From assembly GCA_020809705.1 (NCBI GenBank), contig CP085827.1, forward strand, positions 1,674,001 to 1,738,000: a stretch of 64,000 nucleotides of DNA. The letters run 5' to 3'. Below are positions 23,369 to 35,205 of this stretch, one piece after another. The notes below the pieces were generated by a model. The model saw only the letters and a program-made list of their open reading frames with translations, was not told the DNA's origin and searched no databases. Positions within the stretch are counted from its first letter, which is position 1. The number at the start of each line of letters is the position of its first letter. Source of the DNA: Calonectria ilicicola (lineage: Eukaryota > Ascomycota > Sordariomycetes > Hypocreales > Nectriaceae). The position numbers and the translations under genes are program-made.

Positions 23369-25354
23369 TTAAGCACATCCGGCACTCGCCGAAACGAAAC
23401 CGAGCACTGGGCGACTGGGCTTCAAGACCTTGCTGACATACTCGGGGTGATACTGAACGCCGACGAACCATGGGTGGTCCTTTAGCTCCAAAATCTCCAT
23501 TCGCTCGCCTCGGTCGTCCTTGCCGATAAAGTTGAGGCCGTGGTCTGTTAATGCCGGGACGTAGGTGGGGTTCACTTCGAACCGGTGACGGTGCCTTTCG
23601 GCAATAGTTTCGCTAATAAGATGATGATCTGATGGGGCAGACGACACGGGCATCTCTGTTGTGCCCGACTCCTGCTCAGCTGACATTGATGCCCCGGAAG
23701 ACGCGGTTGTATACATTTTTCGCAATTTGCTAAATTCGCTGCCTGGCTGGAAGTGTGTTGGGCGGACGCCGAGGCGCATCGTACCACCCATCTTGCTTTT
23801 GTCAAGTTCGGGCATGTCAATGATCAAAGGCTCCTTGGCGCTTTCGTCGAACTCCGTCGAGGTTGCGTCACAAAGGTTGCAAACGTTGCGAGCAAACTCG
23901 ACAACGGCCATCTGCATACCGAGGCAAATTCCTAGGAATGGGACTTGGTTCTCTCGCGCATACTTGATGGCTTCAACCATCCCATTGGTTCCCCGAGACC
24001 CGAACCCTCCAGGCACGACGATACCTCCAGCTGCGCAGACCTTTTCCCACGCCCTCTCATACCTTTCACCATAGGTGGACGACTCCAAGTCAGAGGCGTC
24101 GACGAGGATAAGATTGAGGTTCCTGTTGCAAGCCATAGCCGAATGTTCCAATGACTTGACCAGCGACATGTATGCGTCAGCGTGGCTGTACTTGCCCACC
24201 ATGGTAATTGTAACGGTTTCAGGATGGTTTCGGAGCGCTGTCGCTGTTTTCCACGAGTCCCATAGGCAGATACCCTTGGCAACAGCCTTTGGTGATACAG
24301 TTTGATCATTGATTTCAAAGATACGAGCCATGACTTTTAATAAGCCCTGCTGCTCAAGTACAGAGGGGACCATGTAGGTGGACTCGACATCGTGGATGGC
24401 GAGGACTTGTCCAATTTTGACTTGACAGTGCCTGGCTACCTTTTGAACCGTGGCTTCGTCAAGCTTGTCCTTGCACCTGCAGGCGATCTGCCGAACGAAC
24501 CCATGTCAGTATGGAGAGGCGATATCAACCGACCGACGATAAACGAAACTTACAAGGTCAGGACTCAACCCAGCACTCCTGACGTTTCGAATGCTCTGCT
24601 GGGTTGGCTTGGTCTTTTGCTCGCCATGGATAACAGGAATGAATGAAACATGGATGTGAAGAAAGTTGTCGTCCCCAGCGGCAGCTTGAAGCATCTTGAG
24701 GGCCTCCACAAACGGCGCATTCTCGATGTCTCCAATTGTCCCCCCAACCTCGATAACGCAGACATCGGGCTTCTCCCCTGTTTCATCCACTGGGATCTGT
24801 GCTATTCTCTCGATCCATTCCTGTATGGCATCGGTGAGATGGGGAATAATTTGCACGGTTTCGCCCAAGTAGTATCCCGCTCGTTCTCGATCCATTACAT
24901 GTTTATACATCTTTCCGGTCGTGATGCTGTGTTCATAGGTAAGGGTGATGTCGAGGTAACGCTCGTAATTTCCAAGATCAAGGTCAACCTCTGAAGGTAA
25001 TCTTTAGTAACCCAATCATATCTCAACCAAGTTCAAAACGTACCTCCGCCATCTGAAAGCACAAATACTTCCCCGTGCTCCGAGGGTCTCATCAACCCAG
25101 CATCGAGCGATAGGTATGGATCAATCTTTGCCATGGTAACCTTCAAGCCCATAGTCTTCAGAAGTAGGGCAGCGCTGGAGGCTGTTCATGTCTGTTAGTT
25201 TGAGTGTGTCGAGAACGGGCTTCTTGGTGCTTGCGTACCAAGAATGCCCTTCCCAACGCCGCTAATGACTCCTGCAAAAAGAATTAGAAAAACATAAACA
25301 TTTGAAAGCAGGCAACCAGTTCAAAATACCTCCAGTAACAACCAAGTATTTCAT
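23369..25354 (-). CDS. URA7: CTP synthase (glutamine-hydrolysing), divergent
   Basis: Five exons on the minus strand (25354-25330, 25271-25239, 25181-25044, 24990-24554, 24487-23369) give 583 residues, the normal size. Makes CTP from UTP, ATP and glutamine in the cytosol. The amidoligase half shows the P-loop [38 protein letters not shown] and [10 protein letters not shown]. The class I glutaminase half has the nucleophile Cys in [10 protein letters not shown], the oxyanion-type [11 protein letters not shown] and the His-Glu pair in HPEYVSKV. It departs from the normally very conserved core: [18 protein letters not shown] in place of the family's DAGTM-type stretch, and many changes in the linker. 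This suggests a second, diverged copy rather than the housekeeping gene, though a fast-evolving single copy is possible. The small first exons are typical of this gene in fungi. Confidence 0.93.
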
Positions 25355-25999
25355 TGTTTCAATTGTAAAGTTGATTGATTTGAAGTTGAACGGTTCACGG
25401 TTCCTGAGGGTAAAATATGGGTGGAGGGGACCCATATATCAACACGCGCTAGTCCAGGCACCCAGTGAGTCAGTCAGTTGACGCCCTTTGGATGTCAAGT
25501 AAGTGGATAATGCAATTAATCCCATGTGATAACGCAAATTTGGTGATTGATGTCCTAGAAATTTGCTGTTGGGGATACTCTCTTTGTTGTCAACCGTTAA
25601 TTCGAACAATGTCCGCTTGACCATTGTTTTCATCCCTATTTAATTCAATATTAGCATGCCCCTGGCAACGAGGCTGTTGTATTTGCTAATAGCCCTGCCT
25701 AAATTTCGCATCAATCAGATGAATTTTGCATTACACGAGCTGTTGAACCCCAGGACATGTTGACACCAAGAATATTCACTGTCTTTCAAGACCGGAGCAA
25801 GGTGTTTGATATGAATGATAATCAAGTTATAATCAAACTGCGTGAGACTTCAAATTCAAACTATTGCTAGAGAATATTCGAGTCCTAAATGTCTACCTAA
25901 CTCCCCTTCCTGTCTATAGTACAGATAAATCATGCCTTCTGTTTTCTCAACACCGTTTTTTTTTAAATCCTAATATACAACAAGGCCGTTGGACCTTGA
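25355..25999. other. Intergenic region, CTP synthase upstream
   Basis: No gene seen. AT-leaning stretch between the CTP synthase start and the 3' end of the large fusion gene. Confidence 0.5.
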
Positions 26000-28900
26000 T
26001 CAAAACGTTGGTGAAATTCCAGCGTTTCTCTTATCTGACAACGACATCCCTCGAAGCTTGAATGATCGTAAAGTGTTCAATGGTTGTCCTGTGCTTTGGT
26101 GTAAAGGGCGTCCTCTTGGCTCTGATTGCTCCAGTAGCGAAGCAGACCTGGCTCGTACGGATGCTGCTAAACTGGAAGAAGCGGCACCGTGAACTGAGCG
26201 TGAATGGCTAAGTTTGGGGCGGGTGTTTAGGCTCAGGAGCTTGGCCTTCAGAGCAACTTGCGCCTCGTTTGGTGGAGTTGGGGGACCGCCGAGTACAGGA
26301 TACGGCGTGACGGCTCGGCCAATATGAGAACCTGGGCTGGAGCTCCTACTAAGTGAACCTTGTCGGAATCGGCTTGGCAGGCGATAATTCAAGTCCGGAG
26401 CGGATGTCTGGCTATATCTCTCGAGTGCACTAGATAGATGGCTTAAATCTCGGTTGAATGGGTGAGAATCTGGGTTGGAGGCCATGACTCTATCATGACG
26501 TTGGTTCAGTGGAGGAAATTGATCCATGTCGGTCGAATCATGGCTGGGATCGCGGCTCATCAAATGGTCTAAGTTGAAGTCATGCAGAGGAATTTTGCTC
26601 AGCCGTCGGATGGCTTTTGTGTTGGTTTCGAGGAACGCCGTCATTCCATCTAGAGCTCCGATATTCGCCGTCGACCCAATGTTGCCACCATTGCTTGGCA
26701 CATTACTTCTCGCTTGATGAACCTCATTGACCGTCTTGGGAGAAGGCATCTTGGGCCCGTATTTTTGCTTCTCTATACCGATGGCTTCGTTGACTTGGTT
26801 CATCATCTTATCAAAGTCGATTCTTGGATTCACGCGAGATGTGTAAAAGGAGGTCGGCTGCCCGGGCATCAAGGCTTCATTTTCAGGTTTGGTTGCCATC
26901 ACGAACAGCGTTCCATCTCGGATGTATCTGCGAACAAGAGCCCATCGCGTGCGAGCTGGGTTATGTTCCAGTTCGGGGCGGTAAATTGTGAGTCGTGAGA
27001 GTTGGGAGTAAAAGGTTGTAAGTCGACGAGCCATTCGCTCAAGGACCTGGAGCAAAAAGACTGAAAATGCGGCGAGCCTGACGGCTTCTACTTCGGGATC
27101 ATGCTCAGCATCGGAATTCATTGCCGCAGCCACGCTGTCAAAGGCATTCATGCCCGTGCAAGCTTCATCCCGGAGATCCTCAAGGAGCTCAACATCGAGG
27201 TCAATGCACTTTGTCGCATAATCAAAAATACCCCGCTCCTGAAATCTTAAACTAGCTTGGGAATCGCAAACAAGCTCGCCCATAAGGCTCACTTCCTTTG
27301 AACAAGCGACCGCATCCATGCTAGTCTTTGCTCGGGTAACAGTGCCGAGCACATCGGGGAGTGCCGACTCTGCATTGGGACTGTTACTAGCCGCAGCGAA
27401 AGAAAGCCGAAGAACCAGTTCCTGCATCTTTGGGCCAAAAAGAGATGTAAAACCTCCCTGGAGCAGACGGCTTTGGTAGCCATAAAAGGTCCGGATTGCA
27501 ATCATGCTAGGTAGGCCCTCGCGTAACCAAATGTTTGTGCTACCAGTTGGGTCATGCGAGCTTGAATTCTGCGATGGATCTCCAGTCACTTCGTACATGG
27601 CAAACTGATGGGCAACAAGAGTCTCCACAGTGGTTCGGAGATAGCCAGCCCAAAGGTCATACAAAGATGACATGTCGTTATTGCCCGCATACGTAGGCTT
27701 CGGGTTCAGTTGTCCCACAAAGTAACGTGTAAGCAGACTTGAAACCTCAGGGTTATTTGTATGTGCAAGGTTGTCGAATGACGCACTACAATCAACGCCA
27801 GCATTGGATTTTAGGATCAATGTTCCTCCAGGATGCATGGGACAGAAGTCTGTGATGTCGTAAACATTTCCATGAACGGCAATCCAGATTCGTGATTCTG
27901 GTCGGTGACCAGTGTGAAGAGCCAACTCCGCGAGCGAAATTTTGGGCAGGTTGCATGGAAGAGGCTTAGGTGTCATAAAAATGTCAAGCATAAATCTTCG
28001 CTCAGCGAAGGCTTTGCTCAAGATCATGTCGGCACTCTCCATAGTTGCAGCTCTGTATGTATAAAGGGCCTTTCGAATTCCGCTCATAATGGAATCGAAA
28101 ACCGAGACTGAACCGCAGACATACAAGTTACCGCCCAATCCACCTTGCTTCTTGGACATGACCAGATCGCAAATGGTGGTACCTTGCTCCACGATGAGCG
28201 AGTCAATGTATCGAGGAGGGATGTGCTTTTCTACCAAATCTTTAGTGATAGGGTCATAGGCCAGACCTCGAGGATCTCGAGATAGAGCCAGATGAACCTC
28301 CATAAAGTCCATTCTCACGAGCTCTCTTAGCTCCTCTTCAAAGCAGAACTTCTCTCGGGACTGAACACCAAGATATAAGAAATTCTTGCCTCCCGACAGC
28401 CCGGAGGTTGCGAGCCGATATTGCCAAAAGCTGCGGAACGGCGCGATTCCACTGCCTCCAGCGAAGTAGGCACATGGGGTCGTGTTATCAATAGGTAGCT
28501 GAAAGGCAGCTGGCCGAGACACTCCGATCAGAACTTCATCGGATGGTGGGAATTCCTCAGCAGCCGGGTATGGGTTTAAAAAGCCGCTGCAGATACCTGC
28601 CCTTGACATATTACCGTCTCTAGCAAAGACCGGGCACAACGTGGACTCGGCTCGAGAAACAGCTAAATCAACCGTGCTAGGAAGCAAACTATCTTCGTAG
28701 CTAGCGATGGAATATGTTCGAGGAACTTCAAGGGTAATGAGGTCTGTCAACCAGTGCAGATTATCCAGATTGAATGCCTTGTCCCAGATGTGTGCAGGTG
28801 TATCTGTGAGGGCCTTCTGCAACAAGTCTCCCAGAGAGCCACAAACTGGCCATTCCTCGGCGGCAAGAACCTGTAGCGCCGTATTAGATGAGGCTTGTAA

Positions 28901-31082
28901 AAGCTCATGCACCTTCAGAGCGAGATCTCGAGTTATAGGTGCCAGATGACCTTGGCGTAGAATGTCAATGACTGTAAGCTTCTGTGCGGGACGCCTTCGC
29001 ACAGCAGCGCGGTGAGTCTCGAATCGCGCCCACGTTCCAGTAACGTGGATGGGATCGTCAAGATGGGAGTCAAGGCCTAGGGCAGCGACCACCTTGGCAC
29101 ATTCCTCCCAGTTATTAAGCGGCATTAGGGCGATTCGGTCACCGGGCATAAAGGTGATTCCAGTGTCTTGAAGATCCAAGGTTACCCGAGCCACAGAGCG
29201 CTTCGGGTCGTTGTCCACAAAGTTGCAGCTCAGAATTTTAGTGCTATATCTCAGCTCTTCGAACGTACCGCGCATCTGATGGGGCTCGACAGTAAGAACT
29301 CCGCGATACGGCTCAAGGCGCTCCTTCATAGCCTCTGCGAACTGAGTGTGAGTCTCTTCCCATGGTCTTTGGGCATTATCAGCGCCAGATGCACCATTGG
29401 TCTCCAATCTTCCATTTTTACCAGCGATTTCAAGTATGCCGAATACCTTGTACCGATGGACTCCCATGAAGCCTCTCTCACCAGTGTAGCTCTCCACAAT
29501 ACCATCAAGTACACCCATAAGCCGGGGGTCCCCTGAACGTTTCACAAATTCAGGGACACTGTAATGGTACTCAATACTGGCGATGAAAGCCCTTAGGTTT
29601 GTCGGCATCCATGCTCTCAGGTGTACACCTTCAGCTCCTAAGAAAGAGTTGTATTTTGATCGCCCCAAGAACGCATCCATCACGAGATATGGAGGGAACT
29701 GAAGTCCTGACGAGGCTGGACATCGCTTGCTAAGTGGTGCTGAGAATTTGGCCCAGCGAACCCAGCGATCTGCTGAGACAAAGTTCTCTCCAGCGTTTGG
29801 GTTGGGTGAAATTGAATGGAATGCATTTGGCATGCGCTCGAGAATTTCCTTGAGCCGGATCATCTCTCGGAGAAGACCCTCCACGTTTCCTGTCATTACA
29901 TGCTCTTGACAAGCTGCAATGGCATCAGGACCATGTTGAAAGGATGCTATATCGGCACCAAGTTAGTTATACAATTTGTTAGGGGATCAATATTGCCTAC
30001 CTGATGTCTCAGCACAGCCCTTCAGAAAGGCAACTTCAGCTCTCTCTCCAAACATGGACCATCGCAAGTCGATGTTGTCGAAGCGGGCGACATATGGATA
30101 AGTCGATGTCGAGTCCTTGACGCGAATGTTGTAGGACGATTGATCCGGGAAGGTCAAGTGAGGTAGTGTTCGGCCCATGCGACGAGAAATCTGAAAAAAT
30201 GGCAGCGCAATTGAAAGCGGAATACCCTCCAACTCCTCTCCAAGTTCATCGCCCATGGGGCAGTTCGGTCGCCATTTGTTGCCCTTTCTAGCAGAGACTC
30301 CTTCGGTTCCATCGTACTTGTCTTCAAATCGATAGATTGAGCAAAGCATGGCCAAAGCCACGAGCGCAGCCCACAGGGCCTGATCCGGAATGACTTGTTC
30401 TGTTCCTTCCACCAATGGAAGAGCAGCCACGGCTTCCCTCACGCGTCCTTGAGCTACGCAACCTGGCATACGCTCACAAAGTCCTGACCAGATGCGCCCC
30501 GGCGAGCGACCGAGCGCACCCGCTGCTTCGTCGTAGTCAGGAGGACAAAATCCATGCTCCATGCTGAGGTATCCATCGCGCCATCCGGTTTGTGGGCCTA
30601 TTTCCTCTGCTCTCCGCATCACTTGTCTAGCTGGGGCTCCTAGGGCTACAGCTAACAAATCATGTTCACTTGCGTTTAAAGCGTCTAGCTCTGCCTGGCT
30701 TTTAACTGAATCAATGACTTTCTGGGTGGGGTAGTTGGAGTATAGGATTTCGTTGATGGCTTTTCTTTCTCTAAATTGAGTTGATGTTAGTAGAGTTTAT
30801 CGCAAGGTTGTCTTAAAACATGCCTCATTCGCAGCCATTCTTCTGCGTCGACTCCTCGGGGGATCTGCAACTGTCAGTTTCATGATTATAACCACCGGGA
30901 CTTTTTGGACCAACATCAAACGCAGCGTGAATGTCTCCGGGTTGGGTAAAGCCGGAAAATGTACACCCTCGAGGTCCTCTTCCTGCGAGACTGCTTGATC
31001 TGCTGCCACCTCTGGAGGCTGAGGCGCCAACGGGGCACCTTGCGCCAACCGAACCAGACACTGGGCACGATGCAAGAGACAT
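26000..31082 (-). CDS. Trifunctional redox fusion: IDO-like heme domain + FAD/NADPH reductase + cytochrome b5
   Basis: Four exons on the minus strand (31082-30915, 30864-30824, 30770-30001, 29946-26000) give 1641 residues. Intron 2 is GC-AG (AG|GCATGT). Residues 1-56 carry two Cys-Pro motifs (SCPVSG, RCPVGA). Residues of about 100-510 look like the indoleamine 2,3-dioxygenase/PrnB superfamily: IRVKDSTSTYPY before the helical core, RAWMPTNLRAFIASI (IDO has MRxYMPxxHRxFL), VPEFVKRSGDPRL, and a likely proximal heme His at about 490 in GFMGVHRYKVFG. The IDO GGSAxQSS substrate signature is missing. Residues of about 548-963 form a P450-reductase-type FAD/NADPH module (PGDRIALMP, RTYSIAS at 736, GGSGIAPFR at 823, YVCGS) without an FMN domain. 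Residues of about 997-1075 are cytochrome b5 with HPGG at 1031 and the second axial His at about 1055. A helical region of unknown fold and a Ser-rich disordered tail follow. Electrons could flow NADPH-FAD-b5-heme. The reductase and b5 calls are firm; the heme-dioxygenase call is fold-level, and the substrate is unknown. Confidence 0.8.
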
Positions 31083-33118
31083 TGTTGAATATGAAATAGC
31101 GCTATGCCATGCCCAAGAAGAAGAAGGAGAAATAGATGGCCACCGGGGCTCAGATAAAAATGCTCTGATAGATTGTTATAAAGTGATGTTTATGCTTGGC
31201 GTTGGGACTAGATCAATGTATATTAAATGCTGCGGTATACGAAATCTTTAAAGAGGCTTCCGCTCTGTCTCAAACGCCACAAGACAGGGGTCCGCCAGGA
31301 GGCCCAACAGAGTGGCACATTTTGCCACATGGCGTCTCCTAGAACTAATCTGGATTGAGTTTAACGTGTCTGGAATAGAGATGACATGTTAATTGAGCCA
31401 ACCCAGCAAATGGGCGTGCGAAACATGCCAAGAGCTCGCATCGAAGTTGAATGGACGGCGCCGTTGCAGTGGCGAAGCTGGTCAAACCTAACGCGCGCCT
31501 ATCGACACCGGGCTTGAGACGAGCATGAAACCGCATCTTGGGTGGACCCTGCTCGTCTCTTGGCACTTGCGAGTAGGGGTGACGTGGATTGGCTGTGAGC
31601 CACGCGCTTAAAGCCTTTTTTCCGTCCTGTTATTTAGCACAATTAAAGGGCCAATAGTCTACGGCCACTCTTCCTGAACGGGATGAAAACCTTGGTCCCC
31701 ACTGGACGCGTCGTCCGCATCTCGCCAAGGCATTCCGGCCTCGCCAAAGGGAAAAAGGAAAACTGGAAATAAGGTGAATTCGTATTTGCCCACGCAAAAG
31801 AAACTATTCGCTTGCTTTCCCGCATGAATCTGTGTTCCTGGCTCGCAGCGTTCAAGGCTCAGTGAAAGAGGGGGCTGATCAAACACGCCCACATCCCGCC
31901 GTCTGGCGATGACACAGCTTCGTCACCAGGCCATTGGTCGTGGGAGCCACGTTCTGGAAGGAGAAGCGCCGCTATGCCTTGAAGATATTCCGAAACAAAA
32001 CCATACTGACACCGCTACCAAACCAAGAATAATCGCCGTCGGGGGGATATCACGTCGGGACCGTCCCCCACAATCCTTGCGACGTTTAACCCATGCCACC
32101 GGAGTAGGCGAGCCACGGAATAGGCTTAACAGACGGACAGGCATCGATAATACGTTTCGGAATATTTACTCCGTACGTCTGGAGAAATCAATAATTAAGC
32201 ATAATAATTAGGTAATAGTATTCCCGAATGATTTCGTCTAGCTTATTTAAATATCCTTTGGCTGGCCATCATCTCTCTTCGCCCTCGACTAATGAGGCCT
32301 GTCTGCATTCTCCTGACCAAGGGGTGTGGTGGCGCTAAATTAAGCCTGTACACATAAAACATGGAACAGGCCTATAATGCATGAAGACTGCATAGGGATC
32401 CTCAGACACGTGAAAGCAGCATAAAGAATGGGGGCATCAAGTAAATCAACCATATATTCGTCGACCACCATTACAATAATGCATTGCTTTCACGAAGATG
32501 CACTCAAGAGTGCTAGTGGTTATTGCCTCACTTTGAATCAACTCTCAGGATGAAAATCGCAGTCTATCCGGATTCACCACATCATGCACCCAGTATCTAT
32601 CCATCAGGCACCCTTCTTTAGGCAATTACCGAAGACATAATTAAAACCGATTGTTGTAGAGGTTGCCTAGGCTGCTTATGCCGACTACCGAGTGCCAGGA
32701 TGGGTGTGCTACCCTGTGCCGCATGCACTCGAATAAGCTTAATTCATCACAACCACAATTTATCAGGATGGCACCAAAAAAAGGAAAAGGAAATCTTGAA
32801 AGAGTTGCAATCTAGATATATGGTAGACAAGTAAATAAATTCGAATCTCTTCAGGCTTTGCGCGTTGAGAAACGAAGGCGCCATGAAGTGGTGCCACATC
32901 TCCACAACCATCAACGACTCGACAGCATCTTATTTTCTGGGCCCTGCCTTGGCAAGTTTCATCAGGTACCTATACGCGGAACTTAGATTCAACTAAATAA
33001 ATATATATTCCACTTAAAATACTACTTGGTCCGAGAATTAACGTACTAGCGATTCGATAAAAACAACGAGTAGGAATTTTGGGGGTGCACTAAGGAAAAA
33101 TAACTCAAACGCCGACTC
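31083..33118. other. 2-kb gene-free region upstream of the fusion gene
   Basis: No gene or RNA recognised. It holds the upstream region of the large fusion gene (left) and the 3' flank of the transporter gene (right). Composition turns AT-richer after about 32200. No repeat or transposon ends were found. Confidence 0.5.
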
Positions 33119-35205
33119 TCAGTGGCTGAATCTGAAATCCAACCTCTTGCTTCCTTCATCCTTCGTCGTGGCCAAATACTCAACCCTCTCATCCTCTGAC
33201 AGGGCATTCCATTTAGCATCCCTCTGCTTGTTCCTCCAGACGTAGTAGATCTTCACCAAAACATAAAGAACAATGTTCATGCATAGGATGGCTAGTAGCT
33301 GCCTGTTTCCGCGACGGTAGCGTGGAGAATCATCCGTGCGGTAAATATTCGATGCAATGATTGCTCCAGCCTGGACGAACATGTTGTAGCAGGCGGCTGA
33401 GACAGTTCGTGTTCTGACACTGTTAGAGTTGCGGGAGTTCCAAGCAACTTGGATGGCATGAGCTGGTTTTGGTTAGTACAATCCTATTTGAAACCATGCC
33501 GGGTTACATCTTGGACTTACGATAAGGATAGGCCAAAACTAAGGAGGTAACGGCAAACATGACCCATTTGCCAACGGTTGACGTATTCACTACGTTGAGG
33601 TAGATCATGAGTGGTAGAATCCAAATCTGACTGAGCATGGAAACGAAAGTCAATTCTCCAAGGAGCTCCGAGAGGGTGGTCAAAATGAGAAGGTTGATGA
33701 TGTGGAGGACCGTGTAAGGAATAGTGAGCAAATTCGATTGTAATGTGTTGAAGCCTAGCCCCTTGAGCGAGAGGGTCAGGTATTGCTGCACCGGAGTCGA
33801 AGGAATTGCATAGACGAGACCGATAAGGTACAACGGCCACAAATCAAAGTCTGAAAGACTCTGGAATAGGAGCTTAGGGGTGATGGGTTGTCGGTTATGC
33901 ATCGTGCTCTTGGATGGGTCTTCTCGGATGACTCGGTTGACAATGATGGTTTCCTCCCTTTCAGTAAACCATCCTTTCTTACCACGAAACCAATTAGCAG
34001 TCTGAGTTGGACCAGGAGGCATGAGACCAAAAGCGAGAATGCCAACAATGAAGGTGAGCACTCCATCTATCAAGAAGAGCCATCTCCAACCGGCATAGCC
34101 GTGGACACCACGCATCTTGAGCAAGCCGGCAGCAAGGAGAGCAGAAATGATGTCAGCACAGCTCATCATGGTCCAGAAGAATGCGAGACGGATCGATAGC
34201 TCGGCATGCTTATAGAAGTAAGAGAGGTAGAGAATGACCTGATCACAAAACCATTAGCTTTTTTAAAGTCTACCCGCCGAGTGCAAGATTTGAACATACA
34301 TCGGGAATGAAACCACCCTGCAAGAGACCGAGAAGGGCACGACAGGCAAGAAACGAGCTGCGTCCTGAAATCCAGAATTGGCACATGGCGACAATACTCC
34401 AGAGAGTCATTTGCATAGGAATCCATCGATCGGGACCCATCCACTTGGAAACAAGCTGGGAAGGGAGTTCAGCACAGAGGAAAGCGAGCTTGAAGACGGT
34501 GTTTCCGAGGTTGTAATCTACATGGTAGGTTACAGTTAGATTGATAGTCCAGTGCATAATACAGAGTTGGAAAAAGGAAAAAAAAACACAGAATGCGTGT
34601 TTGGAAAGCATACCATTGGTAATCATGCCAAGATCAGCCAGGAAGTTATCTGTAAGAGCCTGGCTAATGTTCGCGCGGTCAAGCTCCAGAGCCATAAACA
34701 TGATCTTCATCTAGTTAGTAACAATCATTTTAGGGAATTACAAGTTGTAATTCCCGAGGACTTTTTAGGAAACATACACAAGTAAAGACCATGATTCGAA
34801 GGTCGATTTTGCGCACCAGCGCCTTTTCTTCGCCCCATGTCCATCTTGCGAGAGGGTCAAATCGAGAAATGTTCTCCCTAATGTCTGTTTAGTTTCCAAT
34901 TGTACCTATACATTGCTCGAGTTGTGCGCACCAGTTAGCAGGCGGCTGGTATTTGTCTGCCGTGTCAGGGTCGTCGAAAACGCTGGGCTGTAATTGAGCA
35001 GATAGTCAGCGAAAATAAGCTTGTTAATCGAAGCAGGGTTGATATGTACCTGGGTAGCGATGGCATTGGGATCTAATCTCTTGGATCTCTGAAACCAAAA
35101 TCGCTTCTCGGTGACTGGGGCACCCAGGGGAGGGATAGTCTCAGTGCTCCCTTCGGAATCGGAGGCATACTTTGCCTCCTTCTCTCGGACGAGTACAGTC
35201 GCCAT
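33119..35205 (-). CDS. MFS transporter, Dal5/allantoate-permease (anion:cation symporter) family
   Basis: Seven exons on the minus strand (35205-35050, 34987-34932, 34877-34778, 34710-34614, 34517-34300, 34238-33521, 33462-33119) give 562 residues; all six introns are 54-96 nt and in phase. A cytosolic N-terminus leads to the family-typical [20 protein letters not shown] and RKIDLRIM, then [10 protein letters not shown], an MFS loop at [28 protein letters not shown] and the C-terminal [20 protein letters not shown] signature. About 12 membrane spans are expected. Dal5-type permeases import small anionic nitrogen compounds and vitamins (allantoate, nicotinate, pantothenate, dipeptides) with protons at the plasma membrane. 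Its position between the redox fusion and the aminotransferase suggests uptake or export of a cluster substrate or product. The substrate cannot be read from sequence. Confidence 0.9.

Noticed and set aside
29996..31082. N-terminal exons of the redox fusion read as a separate small gene
   Set aside because: The 54-nt intron at 29947-30000 has good signals and keeps phase, and the IDO-like domain spans the junction, so one gene is more likely.
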